DNA from: Phytoseiulus persimilis
Taxonomy: Eukaryota > Arthropoda > Arachnida > Mesostigmata > Phytoseiidae
NCBI GenBank assembly: GCA_037576195.1
Contig: CM075103.1
Coordinates: forward strand, 14,756,001-14,820,000
Direction: 5' to 3'
Length of the DNA stretch: 64,000 bases
Numbering within the stretch: position 1 is the stretch's first letter; every line of letters starts with the position of its first letter. The notes beneath the pieces were generated by a model. That model had not been told where the DNA came from. It saw nothing but the letters and a program-made list of their open reading frames with translations, and did not search any database. The translations under genes were made by a program, and so were the position numbers. Shown one piece after another: positions 1 to 10,487 of this stretch.

Positions 1-67
1 ATCGCTCCCAAAGTACATCCGGAACATTCGCCCGGAAGCAGCGTCATGCGATTGGAGCGCTGTCGCG

Positions 68-134
68 CTCGAGAGCATTCGAACAGTATTAGGTGACCTC
101 TAGATCCAAGGCCTGCGTCGACTCCCGGGAATTC
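68..134. other. Polylinker-like cluster of six-base restriction sites
   Basis: Six-base palindromes TCTAGA (99-104), AGGCCT (109-114), GTCGAC (117-122), CCCGGG (124-129) and GAATTC (129-134) are packed into 36 bases, with CTCGAG at 68-73. The stretch TTAGGTGAC just before them resembles part of an SP6 promoter. This spacing is typical of a cloning polylinker and very unlikely by chance, but the surrounding bases look like ordinary genomic DNA. It could be vector or adaptor carry-over at a contig join, or coincidence. Confidence 0.4.
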
Positions 135-547
135 GAGTGAGGGTTCACTCACTGTTCCTCAAAAATAGCCAAGCGAGCACTACCCGGGCGGAGCGCGGAT
201 CAACCTGGCGAGGATTCGACCGTGCGGTGTTCGGGCGAGCGTTTTCGAGCGCTCTGGCGGTAGCTGATCTCCCGGAGATTCGCGGCGCCGGCTCACTCAC
301 TCTCTGAGTCACCATGCGTGTGTTTTTCGGGACTGAAACGCAGTGGAGAATGTCTCGGAGTCGATCGAGTATCTCCGTCGACAGTGGGAATTCAGTCTGC
401 CAGAGCAGAGAAGAAAAGAACCCCCGGTCAGTGTCCCCCAATCGAAGTTTTGATCATCTTGGATAAAGAGCATCGAAGCTCAGAAATTCAGTCGGCATTT
501 GCAATAAGAAAACATGGTCTCTGAGGGATGGTCGTCTCGAGGTTGTC

Positions 548-923
548 ATGACAGGCGAGATGTCTGAGAGTTCTGAGGCGTCGGCTCCCGTTCTCGAACT
601 GGATGCCAAGCCCTACAGGGTGGGTTCGATTCCGTCGGCTTGCGCTCTGCGTTTGAGGATGATTCCGGTGATTCCCGCTTCATCTGAAGAAGGAAAACGA
701 ATCAGGGGGTCCAGCATCCCATATTGTGAGAACTTTGGCGGGTTCTTAAATGAGCGATTCCGTTGATCCGAGTGAGATGAGAAATATCCAGGACCTGCGC
801 GTCGGAATCATCAGGCACTCCAAGATGGTCGGGCCCGTTGCGAAAAAAAGCCCTGCTGCAGCGGTGACCGGATCCGAAGCTCCGGCGACTATTTTGAAAA
901 TTGAAATTTTGAAAAAAAAATAA
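548..923 (+). CDS. Possible two-exon small acidic/basic protein
   Basis: An ATG at 548 opens 24 codons rich in Glu and Ser, ending at 619 before a GTGGGT donor. A second in-phase segment starts after CAG at 792 and runs 43 codons to TAA at 921-923, ending in a lysine tail. Joined, they give about 67 residues. The second segment also reads from its own ATG at 751, so the two may not belong together. No domain is recognisable. It lies tail-to-tail with the minus-strand gene that starts at 3487. Weak support: frame and splice sites only. Confidence 0.28.
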
Positions 924-1079
924 ATAGCTGGATATCGAGCGCCTTTCCGACACCATGGTAGGTGTGATCATAGCCGGAAAATCCCCGGTCGGTTCCAGAA
1001 CCCTCCGCGGATGCCCTGTGCAAAGCCGGATTTAATCGGCGCGTCCAGTACAACTGACGGCATGTTCTCAATGGATTGT

Positions 1080-3487
1080 TTATTCGTTCCCCATGGTACA
1101 GCCCTGGCATTGGTTGTATGTTGGATTAAAATACACCGGGTATGCGAGGCCTGGCATCGGTGCACCAGGGGGGAACTGCGGTTCCGGTACCGGGTAACCA
1201 ACGCGCTGGGTGGCTGAGATGTCAGGCGGTGCACCGTAGTGAATCGTCAGCTGGATCAACTGATTATTGTACGGGTCCAGAGGGCAAATCCCCTCGAACC
1301 TGTCCGCTGATCTCTGATCTAGTGAAGTTCCGTCCGGGCCCACGATGCGGTTGGGAGCAGCCGCGGTCGGGCACTCCTGCGGACGCGACGATGATGGAGG
1401 CTGCTCGCCCTCTTCGGTCTTCCTGGAGATTGCGGGTGGAGCCGGGAGAACTTCACGACATTTCCGGGAGAACGCGGTATCTTCAAACTGGACGAACTCG
1501 TCCTGGGAATCGGCGTCAGTGGAGAAGTTCGAGCACTCCGTGACATCACCTTCGGTTGCAGAGGTGTCATCGATACTCTCGAACAGATCGTCGCCGACGT
1601 CGCCGGAAGTCTCGTCCGACGTCTCGAGCTCGTTCACCGGCTCGGCCAAACCATCGATGTGCAGGACCCTGTTGAAACAAATATCGATTGAGAGTTGAGA
1701 CGATTATGCGGATCTTGCCTGGGCATGTTTGAAACCATCAAATCCATACATTTCGAAAGCCTCCTCTAGCTGGTGGATTTTTTCCGCGATTTCGCGCTGA
1801 ATTTTGCCGTCTGAGAGAATCTGTTTTTCCGTCTCGGCGGTCATTTCCTTGAGGTGAGTCCGGATCATATCTTCGAAATAAACAGAAAGTTACCTCGTTG
1901 AACCATCGAGAAAATCTCTCCCGCACTCTCGCAGTGTCGCTCCGTCGTTGAAACGACTGACGAATCTTCCGTACGTGTTTCGAGCTCCTCAGAAATTTAT
2001 TCCTGAGTGACGCTCGGAAAGTCTCGATCACGGTGTCTGTTTTCCAAGGAGTAGGCATCATATTCCGTAGTACGAAGTACGGCAATTGAATTCCCGTATC
2101 GGCCCAGTACGGCAATTGAATTCCCGTATCGGCCCAGTACGGCAATTGAATTCCCGTATCGGCCCAGTACGGCAATTCATTTTCCGTACCGAGGCGGCGA
2201 AAATGAATTTCCGTACCAGAAAGTACGGAAATTCAATTGCCGTACTCCGTACTACGGAAAATGATATCTACCAAAGAGTTCTGCCCCCGTAAAGGGAGCT
2301 CTCGTCCTTAGAATCCAAAGCGACGAGTCGTCTAGACGAGCTAGACGTGGAATCGTTATCGAACCGAGGCGGCTCAATGAATTGCTCATCAATTCAGATT
2401 ATTGAAAAGCAGAATGACCAAACCGAATTAACGGTTAAGCTGGTGGAGAAATACAGAAGCTAGATAAAGGAAGGGTCCTCGAAAAGACGACACTGCATTC
2501 GAAGCGAACGAATGAAGTCACGATTGCGGCTCTCTTGGGTGGAACGAAATCCCTCTGCGATGCTCGAGTTTCCACTGAAGGCTCCACGATTCCGTTCCTA
2601 AGGAAGATTGGTACTCAACCGTTTGTGATCGTGTCGAGACGCTTGTTCAGACGTAGGAGTAGTTCGGAAAGACCTTCCTTTATCTTGGCTGAAGCTTCGG
2701 TGAATCCGCCGAAGGTGTCCACGTGTTCCGTATCGTCCTGGACGTTAACATCTTCTCCACTTTCGCTGTGGAGACTGTCACCCAGGTTTCCGTCCAGATT
2801 CAGCATTCTGTTCTGCTTTTCGATGAATTTAGCGACTATCTCGTTGAACGGAGATGAGGGTTCGTTTCGCAGTTGTCGGATGAAGTTCATCTGGAAGCCG
2901 TCTCTGCAAAGAGTTACGTCGGTGTGTCTAGTGATCGAGAGGGTAGAGCTCGGTTTCGAGTTTGAGCGAGCGAGCGGAGACCGAATTCCGCCCCGGACGA
3001 GGATACGAACCCAAACACGAACGCATAGGCTGTAAATGAGAAGGCTCGAAGTCCTATCTCCCTGACACAAACGGAATCGGAAGCTCGAGGCCCAAACCCG
3101 GTCCAAAAGTCCGCGACCAAGCGGCAGACACCGAACTGTTGCGGCAACTTCGGCTACCTACCCATCTTCGTTGCTTTCGGATGTTTTAAACGTTTTCGGA
3201 GAGATTCCTTCGATGACTCTTGTGATCCACTAAGGCTATTACTTTCGGTGACGATCTTGCTCTGGGTATTCGTGCTCGATCGAAGCTCGTCGATTTTCCT
3301 GGATCACCGAATCGCGTTCTCGGAGCCATCGTTTCCGCCACATGTTCAATACGGCGGTCGGTGATGTTCGAATAGTGAAGCAGTCGCGGAGATTCCGGCT
3401 GATATTTTCTGGACGTCGTACGGGTTGAGCTAATTGCAAAAGTTTCGATGCCGTCGGCGTAGTGGCTGTTTTGTGATGAAGAGCCAT
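1080..3487 (-). CDS. Hypothetical five-exon protein, coiled-coil then proline-rich
   Basis: Five exons join with consistent phase: 3487-3243, 2903-2620, 2036-1894, 1847-1750 and 1668-1080, giving 452 residues and TAA. The introns have GT donors and AG acceptors; one is only 46 nt (1848-1893). The N-terminal exon is basic (Trp-Arg-Lys-Arg-Trp run). The second is acidic and helical, the third strongly basic, and the fourth is an amphipathic Glu/Lys/Leu helix likely to form a coiled coil. The last is acidic, then rich in Pro and Gly, ending in a short Cys-x2-Cys segment. The AATAAA hexamer overlaps the stop codon. I do not recognise the family. The second intron carries a foldback element. The ATG lies 174 bp from the divergent homeobox gene, so a shared promoter is likely. 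Confidence 0.55.
2057..2265. repeat. Foldback element with about 40-bp inverted arms
   Basis: The left arm (2057-2096) and right arm (2225-2265) are near-perfect inverted repeats with only a few mismatches. Between them lie tandem copies of a 30-bp unit. The element sits inside an intron of the minus-strand gene and ends about 20 bp from that intron's acceptor at 2037. Its form is that of a foldback or miniature inverted-repeat element. No clear target duplication was seen. Confidence 0.7.
2081..2192. repeat. 30-bp tandem repeat, three full units plus a partial
   Basis: The unit beginning GGCAATTGAATTCCCGTATC is repeated exactly at 2081, 2111 and 2141, with a diverged partial copy from 2171. 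It lies within the foldback element. There are no spacers and the units are contiguous, so this is a minisatellite and not a CRISPR array. Confidence 0.9.
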
Positions 3488-3661
3488 CGTTCGTCCTTGA
3501 ACCACTCGGTGTTCTTCAGCGGTTGTGATCCTTTCTTCGCCCCTGGTGTCGTTAGAAGAGGCGTGGTGCGCACATCTGACGTCTCTCGCAACCCACGCGG
3601 AAATTCCGCGTCCTTTCCGCGCGATCGCGAGGATCCACATGCACCGGCAGCACGCGGAAAA
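3488..3661. promoter_or_regulatory. Candidate bidirectional promoter between divergent genes
   Basis: Only 174 bp separates the start codon of the minus-strand gene (3487) from that of the homeobox gene (3662). Both 5' UTRs and any promoters must fit here or overlap the neighbouring coding exons. No TATA box is obvious. Inferred from layout. Confidence 0.35.
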
Positions 3662-5276
3662 ATGACTCAGTCATCCCAAGCTCTGAAAGTGTTCAAGACT
3701 CCAGTCGGGAAGGTAAGCCGTTTACCTCTCACGTAGAACGTCAAGTTGGTCGCTCGCACACCCGTTGTCGTTACCATTTCATTGGAGGGGACGGCGAGGA
3801 TCTCAATCACTTCGAAAGGGGGAGAAATTAATTTTGCTCATTTTGGTTTTGTTTCGTTTTTTGTCGTCGCATCCCACGTCGTCTGTCCCAATCATAAATG
3901 GTCGTTTGGGACTCCGGCTCTGTTCTCCTGTCGTACATTGCCGCGGAACTTCCTTGCAGATGGCATTCTGGACATCCGGGACCACGGCTGTGTATGCTTA
4001 TCTGCGCCCCGAGATCAGAGAGCGCTTACCCTTCGTTCGACCCCAGCATGAAATCAGATTGGAAGACCAGTTCCGTCGCGATAAAAATCCGCAACTCGCG
4101 GATCTCGTGGTTCTGTCGGCCGAACTGGGTCTCCCGGTGCAGGCAGTAAGGGTGAGCCAGCGGAAAATTGTCTCCCGGTCTTGGAGGTCCAGGGGATCCA
4201 CCATGACTCTCGCCTCCGACGCGCTGTCATCGACAGGGGAGGGGGATTTAGTACCCGTTCTGAGGACTTCAAAGCAAGACGTGTGATCGTTACACGTCTT
4301 GGCCATTACTTATATCTACAGCGTGTGTACTCTGAGCTACAGTAGTTCGTTGGCCCCCGCATTTTTCGCTGAATTTGGATTCTAAGCCGTCTTGCTCCGC
4401 TGAAGGTAGCCTCCGCCGTCGAACCGTTCCTGGAGACCCGGTGCCATGACCACAGAGGAGCGGACACGGACGTCTTCTGAAGAAAGTACGGAAGAAGTCT
4501 CACGAAGAAAGAATGCGAAGGAGGGGGAATCAAGTTTCTCTCGTCTTCAGTCAATCGTTTCACGGGGTTCCTCGTGACAGAGCTTCCAACAGTGGCTTGG
4601 AACCGTGAGCGCGGGTGCATATTTTCCTTCCGCGAACAACTTGACCGCTTTCGAATCGCAGCTCCGATCCCATCTGGAAGGGCCTGAAATTCTCACTCGC
4701 CTAAATCCTTCGAGGGGACAAAATAGACGGCCCCTTCAAAGGGCTCTCGATCGAAGAGAGACCGTCCCGAAGCTGACCGCAATATGTACTTCTCAAAATA
4801 TGGACGCCAGCAAAATGCTGCAGCTTGGAGTACACAGCTTGTTCATTGAAGTATTCCTCGGGGGTTCTTCCTCTTCTTGAGCTGGGTACGAAGAAGCGTT
4901 CGAGTCTTATCTTGGAAAAACCTTCCAAAGGAACGGAAACATCATTCGATGGGGTTTCGGGAGGACTGGCCGTTTCTGGTCCTGTGGGTATTTCGGTCAT
5001 CCTGATCCTTTTCCGGATCCAGGTTCCCGGGCATGTTGTGAGCTTTGTCAATGAGCTGGATTTCGAGCGGGTTGATTCCTCGAGGAAGATTCAGAACAGA
5101 AGGGGGATGGAATCCAAAAAGATCCGCTGTGGGGCTTTTCGGGGTACTAATAATTCAAGAACCTGACTATTGCATAAAAACTTTCTCCTCTTTCCCAGAT
5201 CTGGTTCGATCATCGTCTTGCGAAATGGAGGAAAAAAGAAGGACTTAATGCCAACTGGAGACTACTTACCGAATGA
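3662..5276 (+). CDS. Mini-homeobox protein with altered recognition helix
   Basis: Three exons, 3662-3712, 3960-4151 and 5199-5276, all in phase 0, encode 106 residues. Residues about 36-95 form a homeodomain: Leu16, Phe20, Leu40, Val45, Trp48 and Phe49 (homeodomain numbering) are in place, and the tail after helix 3 reads AKWRKKE as in paired-like proteins. The intron at 46/47 is a position used by many homeobox genes. The usual Gln50-Asn51-Arg52-Arg53 is replaced by Asp-His-Arg-Leu. Asn51 is nearly invariant because it contacts adenine, so DNA binding is probably altered or lost. The N-terminal arm is short and the protein ends 11 residues after the domain, much smaller than usual homeobox proteins. 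Splice sites are good (GTAAGC, GTGAGC donors; TTCCTTGCAG, TCTTTCCCAG acceptors). It may be a fast-evolving paired-like gene or a decaying copy. Confidence 0.72.
4701..5000 (-). CDS. Possible nested ORF inside the homeobox intron
   Basis: An ATG-initiated frame of 99 codons lies antisense within the second intron of the homeobox gene. It starts with a Pro/Thr/Ser-rich part, then a basic stretch. A second open minus frame just upstream (about 5120-4920) also looks protein-like, so splicing may join the two. No domain is recognisable. It could be a nested gene or a chance frame. Confidence 0.25.
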   Translation of the reverse strand: MTEIPTGPETASPPETPSNDVSVPLEGFSKIRLERFFVPSSRRGRTPEEYFNEQAVYSKLQHFAGVHILRSTYCGQLRDGLSSIESPLKGPSILSPRRI

Positions 5277-5910
5277 TCAAGAATAATGATTTCTACCTCG
5301 AGCCGCGTTGGTCGAACACTTTTAGTATGACAATGGAGGGAATAAAGGTATTTGCTTCCGATCGTTCACCAAGTCTGCCTCCGTTGAGGGAAAAATGACA
5401 GAACGAGTAGTCAGTTGAGCTCTCCCTCGAGCAGTAATGATTGGCAGAGGGCATGGATTGGATCCGACGATCCGAAACAGAATCCGCCCATCCTACAATT
5501 TTCAAATCAGAGTCCGAATCTGAGCCGGATTTTAGTCCGGATCCGAATCTGTGCTCGACTCCTGATCCTGATGTCTATGCAAACTCGAGTTTGAGTCCGA
5601 ATCGGAATAAAAAGGACGTTCCCGCTGAACATGAAGACGAATAATATTTAGAGAAACTTTGTGGCTTGGCTCCAGGTAGCGCCAAGGCTCCAGGATGGCG
5701 TTTAGAGCGTTCGCCATTCGGGCGGCCACTTCTCACCTAGAGCATGTCAACAATAAACGCACGGGCGTGAAATTGGAGGAACTTGTTTTAAGGAGATATA
5801 TGACTTCACAGAGACTCGAAAAGGACTGCCCGCATAGCTTCGCTTGCTCGCACGGAATCTTACTCAACCTTGACGAGTGTTCCCCGCGCCGGGTGCGCTA
5901 GCTGTGGGGG

Positions 5911-6035
5911 TTACAGCCCGTTTCCCCGAAACGATTTCCCAGAACCCGTTTCCCCGAACAGAAACCCTCTCCTGACTCCAAGACCCTCCTACTGAAACGA
6001 GCTTCTATGCAGAGCCCGAAGTCAAGACGAATAAG
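5911..6035 (-). repeat. Dispersed repeat, inverted copy
   Basis: The reverse complement of this stretch matches 6840-6970 and 57825-57920, including a segment reading CTCTGCATAGA, then GGAGGGTCT and AGGAGAGGG, then alternating GGGGAAA blocks. It is the shortest of the three copies in the window. Confidence 0.6.
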
Positions 6036-6569
6036 GTTGAGAAACTGGCAAGAAACGTAAGTCGACCGAGCATAGACTCTAATGCTCGGCTTCAGGAATG
6101 ACACTGCTGAAACTTGATGAGTAATATTTGGCAGTATCTCCCAGCTTCGATGTCATTGGGTTAACTGTTCCGTGGTATTCGTCGCGATGTCACCGGTTCT
6201 CCTAGTTTCGGGAGAGTCAGGGCACACTTGGTTCGCTGCGATCATGACACTCTTTTGGTGAAAACGCCTCCCGTGAGAGGGCGGCCAGTGGATGCAACTT
6301 CTTGAGCAATTAAACTGCTCGTTTCGATGCTTCATCAGGAACTACTTGTGGCGAGCAGTTTTCAGTGCCTCAATTCTGTCGAATCTTCCCTATCCTGAGA
6401 GAGACTCCTCACCTTGGTGGGATCTTCCGTAGTGCCGCCGCAGATAGTGTCCCTTGTGGAAGGACAGGCTTTCCTCACAAATCAATCACGTTGGTTTTTC
6501 TCCGAACTCCACGAAGTGAAACTTTTCTTCCCATTCAGGCTTCGACGCCATCCCCTACACGATTGAAGA

Positions 6570-6985
6570 CGGACGAGAAACAGTCGACGAGTGAACCGAG
6601 TGTTCACTTTTCGTTCGTCACATCGACGTGTTGTGATATTCGTGGAGCTCAGATCAGGCCCGCAGATCGCACAAAGTTTCCAAGACCTGGTTGAAGTTAT
6701 AGTGATAATGAATTAAAATTATTGATTCCGGATCAGGGGTTAGCGGAGTATGCGACTGTATTCCTCTACTCGGAATCCATCAGATTGCACTGGGGAAAAC
6801 CTCAACATGACCTACTTCCCTTGGAGTCCGCCTTCTCGGACTCCGCGCTCTGCATAGAGACCTCATCTGCTCGGAGGGTCTCCGAATCAGGAGAGGGGTT
6901 CTGGTCGGGGAAAAGGTTCCGGGTAAGCGGGTTCAGAGAAACGGTTCCGGGGAAACGGGAGGACACCGCAACCGCTGGGTTTTCA
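6570..6985 (+). repeat. Dispersed repeat, direct copy
   Basis: This matches 57483-57935 over two blocks: one with CAGTCGACGAGT and CACATCGACGTGTTGTG, the other with ACTCCGCGCTCT and GGAGAGGG followed by GGGGAAA blocks. No transposase frame is present. It is probably a non-autonomous mobile element, but its ends are not defined. Confidence 0.6.
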
Positions 6986-7575
6986 TCGCTTCGCTCGCTC
7001 TCCCAGGCCATGAGCTAATCTCACTTAATCCTCCCGCTCTCTTTCGGGTCCACTTACCGGAGTGCCCGTCCGCCCTCTCCCTTCCTCCTTCCGTCCTCGA
7101 GAATGAAGGCCAGGATGAAGCAGTCTAGCTCTCTCACGTCGCCTCGCAATGTGCGACACCACCATGGCCGCAGGGAAATCTGCGATCTTCCACAAGCCCT
7201 GGACCAGACCATTTGACGCCTGGGGCCCGCATTGATTATCGGCTCCTGGAACTTGGGTTTTCTGTGGTCAGAATGGTTCGGAATCTATCTGAGATCAGTG
7301 TTGGGTGGGTTATGACTTGGACGAGTCCGAATCTGTTTCCGGCTCCGGACTCGAATCTAGCCCGTCTCTGCCCTGTGACGGTTCGGATCCTATGATGTCC
7401 TGACTCTGCGAACAGGTACAGATGGCCGGGCAGTAGACAACCCGAGGAGCAACGGAACCAATCACGAAGCGTCCTCGTTCGCGGTCCCTGCTTCTCACGG
7501 AGGACTGTTCTCGGTGGAAACGCAAGTAGCGATGGCCAACCCGGGGGCCATTGCGCTTTGGGGAGCATTCTTCAG

Positions 7576-8043
7576 TTAGGGAAAGAGAGGGGGGGGGGCG
7601 TTTCTACAGTGGATGTAAGGGACCTGGGGGGCCTCCAGCGGCACTGAAAGTTCCGAGGATCCGTCCGGGTATGGCTTCCAAACAGACGCCCACGGAACAT
7701 CTCGGAGTGCTCGAGTCCACGTCTGCCCAACGGGAACACGGAATTCTCCCCGAGAAAACGAGATCAGGCGCGTTCCACTTCGGATAGAGAGCAAGTTTCT
7801 GATGAGAGCCAGAGTTTTGGCGGGAACTTCCCCGCAATGTTGACGCTTCGCTAAGAATTTGAAAAAGGCGCGGAGTTGGAACCGTTGGAGCCGCGGATGT
7901 ACATTCGATTTCTCTTTCGTGCGCTGCCTTCCACTAACCATCCAGGTGAGCCTGAAATCGCTCCCACTCAACCGATAGTCGCAGCTAGACATCGATTTCC
8001 GAATCTCGAGCATCTCCCTCTTCTTTTCTGAATGAGCATGCAT
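7576..8043 (-). CDS. Long open frame, uncertain gene
   Basis: An ATG-initiated frame of 155 codons with a basic N-terminal half ends in a Pro run encoded by the reverse strand of a 10-base G tract (7589-7598). An intron with a GTTAGT donor could be removed in frame. It lies just downstream of the two-exon gene 8185-8594. An open frame of this length can occur by chance in 64 kb. Confidence 0.2.
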   Translation of the reverse strand: MHAHSEKKREMLEIRKSMSSCDYRLSGSDFRLTWMVSGRQRTKEKSNVHPRLQRFQLRAFFKFLAKRQHCGEVPAKTLALIRNLLSIRSGTRLISFSRGEFRVPVGQTWTRALRDVPWASVWKPYPDGSSELSVPLEAPQVPYIHCRNAPPPLFP

Positions 8044-8184
8044 AATTTTGGAAATAATCACAAGGTAAAACGGGTTCCGAAACTCTTTGAAATGGGAGCC
8101 ACGCAGGTGAAAAGTTTGGGGACCGTTGATCTAGGGAACCACGATTGCATGCGAGACGAACGGATCCATTAACACCGAATCCGG

Positions 8185-8594
8185 CTAGTCTCTGAGCTTT
8201 CTGAGATCGGAGTTGCTGATTTTAGTCGACTCATGCCCTATAGCTCTTCCAATCTGAGGAATTTCTTCGTTGACGAAATCGAACTCCAACCCAAAATCCG
8301 GGTCGGGGATGATAGGAGAAATCCGCGTTGTCAACCCACAACGCTCTTGTTCGACCACTGACCGAAAGTATAGAGAAGCTACGATCGTTCCCGTTATGGA
8401 GACCCAGGACGTCAGGGATATTTTCAACTTCAGCATCGGACATCAGGGAATCATCAACCCTTTGGGAGATCGGTGAAGTGATGCACGATGCGTGTCCGAA
8501 TCTCCCGGAGCTCGTTCCGCAACTCCCAGCCTGCTCGACCGACTGCATAGCACGAGCGCTCGAATAAAGCGGAAACAGCAAGGGACGTCTCCAT
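8185..8594 (-). CDS. Hypothetical two-exon small helical protein
   Basis: Exon 8594-8459 starts with ATG, ends in phase 1, and joins exon 8357-8185 to give 102 residues and TAG. The first exon is an amphipathic helix with regular Leu, Arg and Glu spacing. The second holds a Pro-Asp-rich turn and a charged C-terminus. An in-frame TGA upstream limits the start. The intron is 101 nt with a GTTGAT donor and GGTCAG acceptor; a 46-nt alternative in another upstream frame is also possible. Family unknown. The start codon is 213 bp from the divergent ATG at 8808. Confidence 0.5.
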
Positions 8595-8807
8595 TCCAGC
8601 GGTCAATGATTCGCCGGACTGCCTGACTCACAGGCCAACAAAGAAACGACTCTCGACGCTTGACGAGTAGGAGACCACGGCAGCCATTCTGACAGCCTCT
8701 CAGAATGCATATGTCGTAACGACGGCTGAAGAAACGGACGAGTCAGCCAGACACTGACTTGCTGTTCGCAGCCACTGAAATTCTTGTGATTTTCCGGTGA
8801 GGATCAA

Positions 8808-9253
8808 ATGGCCTCAGCTCTCGGGGCGCTCGGAACAGGATCGAGTAAGTCCCGCTCTCGATATTCCTCCTCGAGGGAAGTCCTCCAAGAACAATCTTCG
8901 AGTCGCCGAGGACAATTCAGGTCTCTTGCCGTTATCGGGTCAACAGCTTTCTCGGTGATGCCTCGTGTGATGTGGAAGCGGACGTCATTCGTTCGGGAAG
9001 AGAGTTACATCTTACATCGGGTGTGTGTCTTCCCGATGTGCCGAAAGGTATTGCAACGAAAACTCGCAGGGCCAAAAAGGAATCCCGTTTTGCCGAAAAC
9101 CCTTCACCTCGTTTCGATGGTCAAGCGAATCGAGCTAAGCTTCCATGCATGGGTCTAAAAGACTGCCCTCGTGTCATTCTGAAGTTGTGGATTCGACAAA
9201 GGATCTTCAGCGAGGTCGAGGTTGCTGGCGCTCCGCGAAAATTCCAATGCTGA
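8808..9253 (+). CDS. Possible two-exon gene, splicing unresolved
   Basis: A short ATG exon (8808 to a GTAAGT donor near 8845) faces an exon starting after a good acceptor (CAATTCAG, near 8919) that stays open to TGA at 9253. The second segment is about 110 codons, contains several Cys and ends in basic residues. The phases of the two pieces do not match, so either an exon is missing or they are unrelated. No domain is recognised. Confidence 0.28.
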
Positions 9254-9762
9254 GAAGCTCCTCGACGTAAACGGCTTCCTTCACATACTTACCCAGTATG
9301 TCATTGATCAGTAACCTACCCAGCTCGACTCGCGATCAAGTCGAGTATCGTTCGAATATGCAAACTCAGGAGGCATTTCTCTCCCCTCTGTAAACATCGA
9401 AGAAAAAAAAAATTATCATGGTTAACTTGGTCTCTCCTTTCTCATCAAAGTGCAGTCTCTCAGACCCTGTACTGTGCATAGAAGCTTAGCTTGATCCGCT
9501 TGACCATCAGAACGTGGGAAGGGGTTTTCGGCCCTACGGGATTTCTTGTCGGCCCTGCGGGTTTTCGTTGTAATCGGTTTCGGCACATCGGGTTAGAACC
9601 AGCGGGTGTCCGATGCGGTAATCTACGCGAGAAAGAAGTATTAGATGGGTCCCATGGGGGAACGTTCGTCCTGCCCGTCTCCCACTTTCAGGGCATCTGC
9701 ATCGGTTCCACCTCTGCCTGCGGGAGACTCTTGGGAAACGATACTGAATCGATCATCAGGAG

Positions 9763-10314
9763 TCATCCCGGGAAAAATCGAGCGTCCTCCCACGATACAA
9801 TGTGCGTGATGCTGATGTTCAGTGGCAATCGTGGTTGGATATCATCGGAGTTGATCTCTCGGTACCCTCGATGAAGCGAAACAGCGCCAGTATCTCGAAT
9901 ATCCTTTCCCGGCTTTGCTTTGAAGATTCGAAAGCAACCTGGACAGATGAGTGACCGATATTCCTCCTCGAGCGATGAGCTCAAGAATTTCGGAGGCGGC
10001 GTAACCAACGATCGCTCTTCTGTATTATCCCGGAGAGATCAGTTCTCCGGCGTCCCTCCCGAGTCGGAATCCCCTCGAGACCGCGACCGCTGATGTCACA
10101 TCGCCGCCGAAAACTGCCCCACCGCTCGTCCATCTTCAAGGAACTCGGAAGAGTTCAGCGGCTGGAGCATCATATTCGACACAAGGGAGTTGAGCAGGAT
10201 GCAGAACGAAAATGAACTCATCCAGCATGACGAAATCGCGGAGAATGGCTCGCTGGCTTTCTCACAGAGGGATTTAATATTTCGAGGGCAATGAGTGATT
10301 TCTGGATTTATCAT
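9763..10314 (-). CDS. Two coding-like minus-strand segments
   Basis: The segment 10314-10096 begins with ATG and runs 72 codons, with several Cys and Met. The segment 10008-9763 runs 81 codons and holds a Cys-x2-Cys pair followed by aromatic and basic residues. Both have protein-like composition and share strand and spacing with 10488-10838, so they may be exons of one gene. I could not fix the splice phases. A 127-codon plus-strand frame across 9491-9874 is probably a shadow. Confidence 0.3.
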
Positions 10315-10487
10315 GATTCGGATGAGTCATCGGCTCGAAATGATCGTGCTTCAGCGGGATCGACACGATCGATATCTCAAAGTGAGAGCACTAGATGAAC
10401 GGCATCGTTTGACTCTAAATCACTGAAAGCGCAGCAGTTATCGTAAACAATGCCACGACAAGCATTCTCTTCCCGCAAAAGCACTCG

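Larger units (their letters stand above)
5277..7575. other. No gene recognised; dispersed repeats and low-complexity sequence
   Basis: Apart from the repeat copies listed separately, this region has only short frames without splice support. Runs of the hexamer-like motif TCCGAATC occur around 5485-5600 and again near 7320-7370, giving acidic Ser/Asp/Pro-rich open frames that look like translated repeats. Confidence 0.4.

Noticed and set aside
2081-2192. Regular 30-bp repeats that might suggest a CRISPR array
   Set aside because: Units are contiguous without unique spacers and lie inside an inverted-repeat element in a eukaryotic intron.
5088-5120. Frame reading KIQNRRGMESKK, similar to the end of homeodomain helix 3
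   Set aside because: It lacks Trp48 and its acceptor is out of phase. The exon at 5199 supplies Ile-Trp-Phe in phase with a good acceptor.
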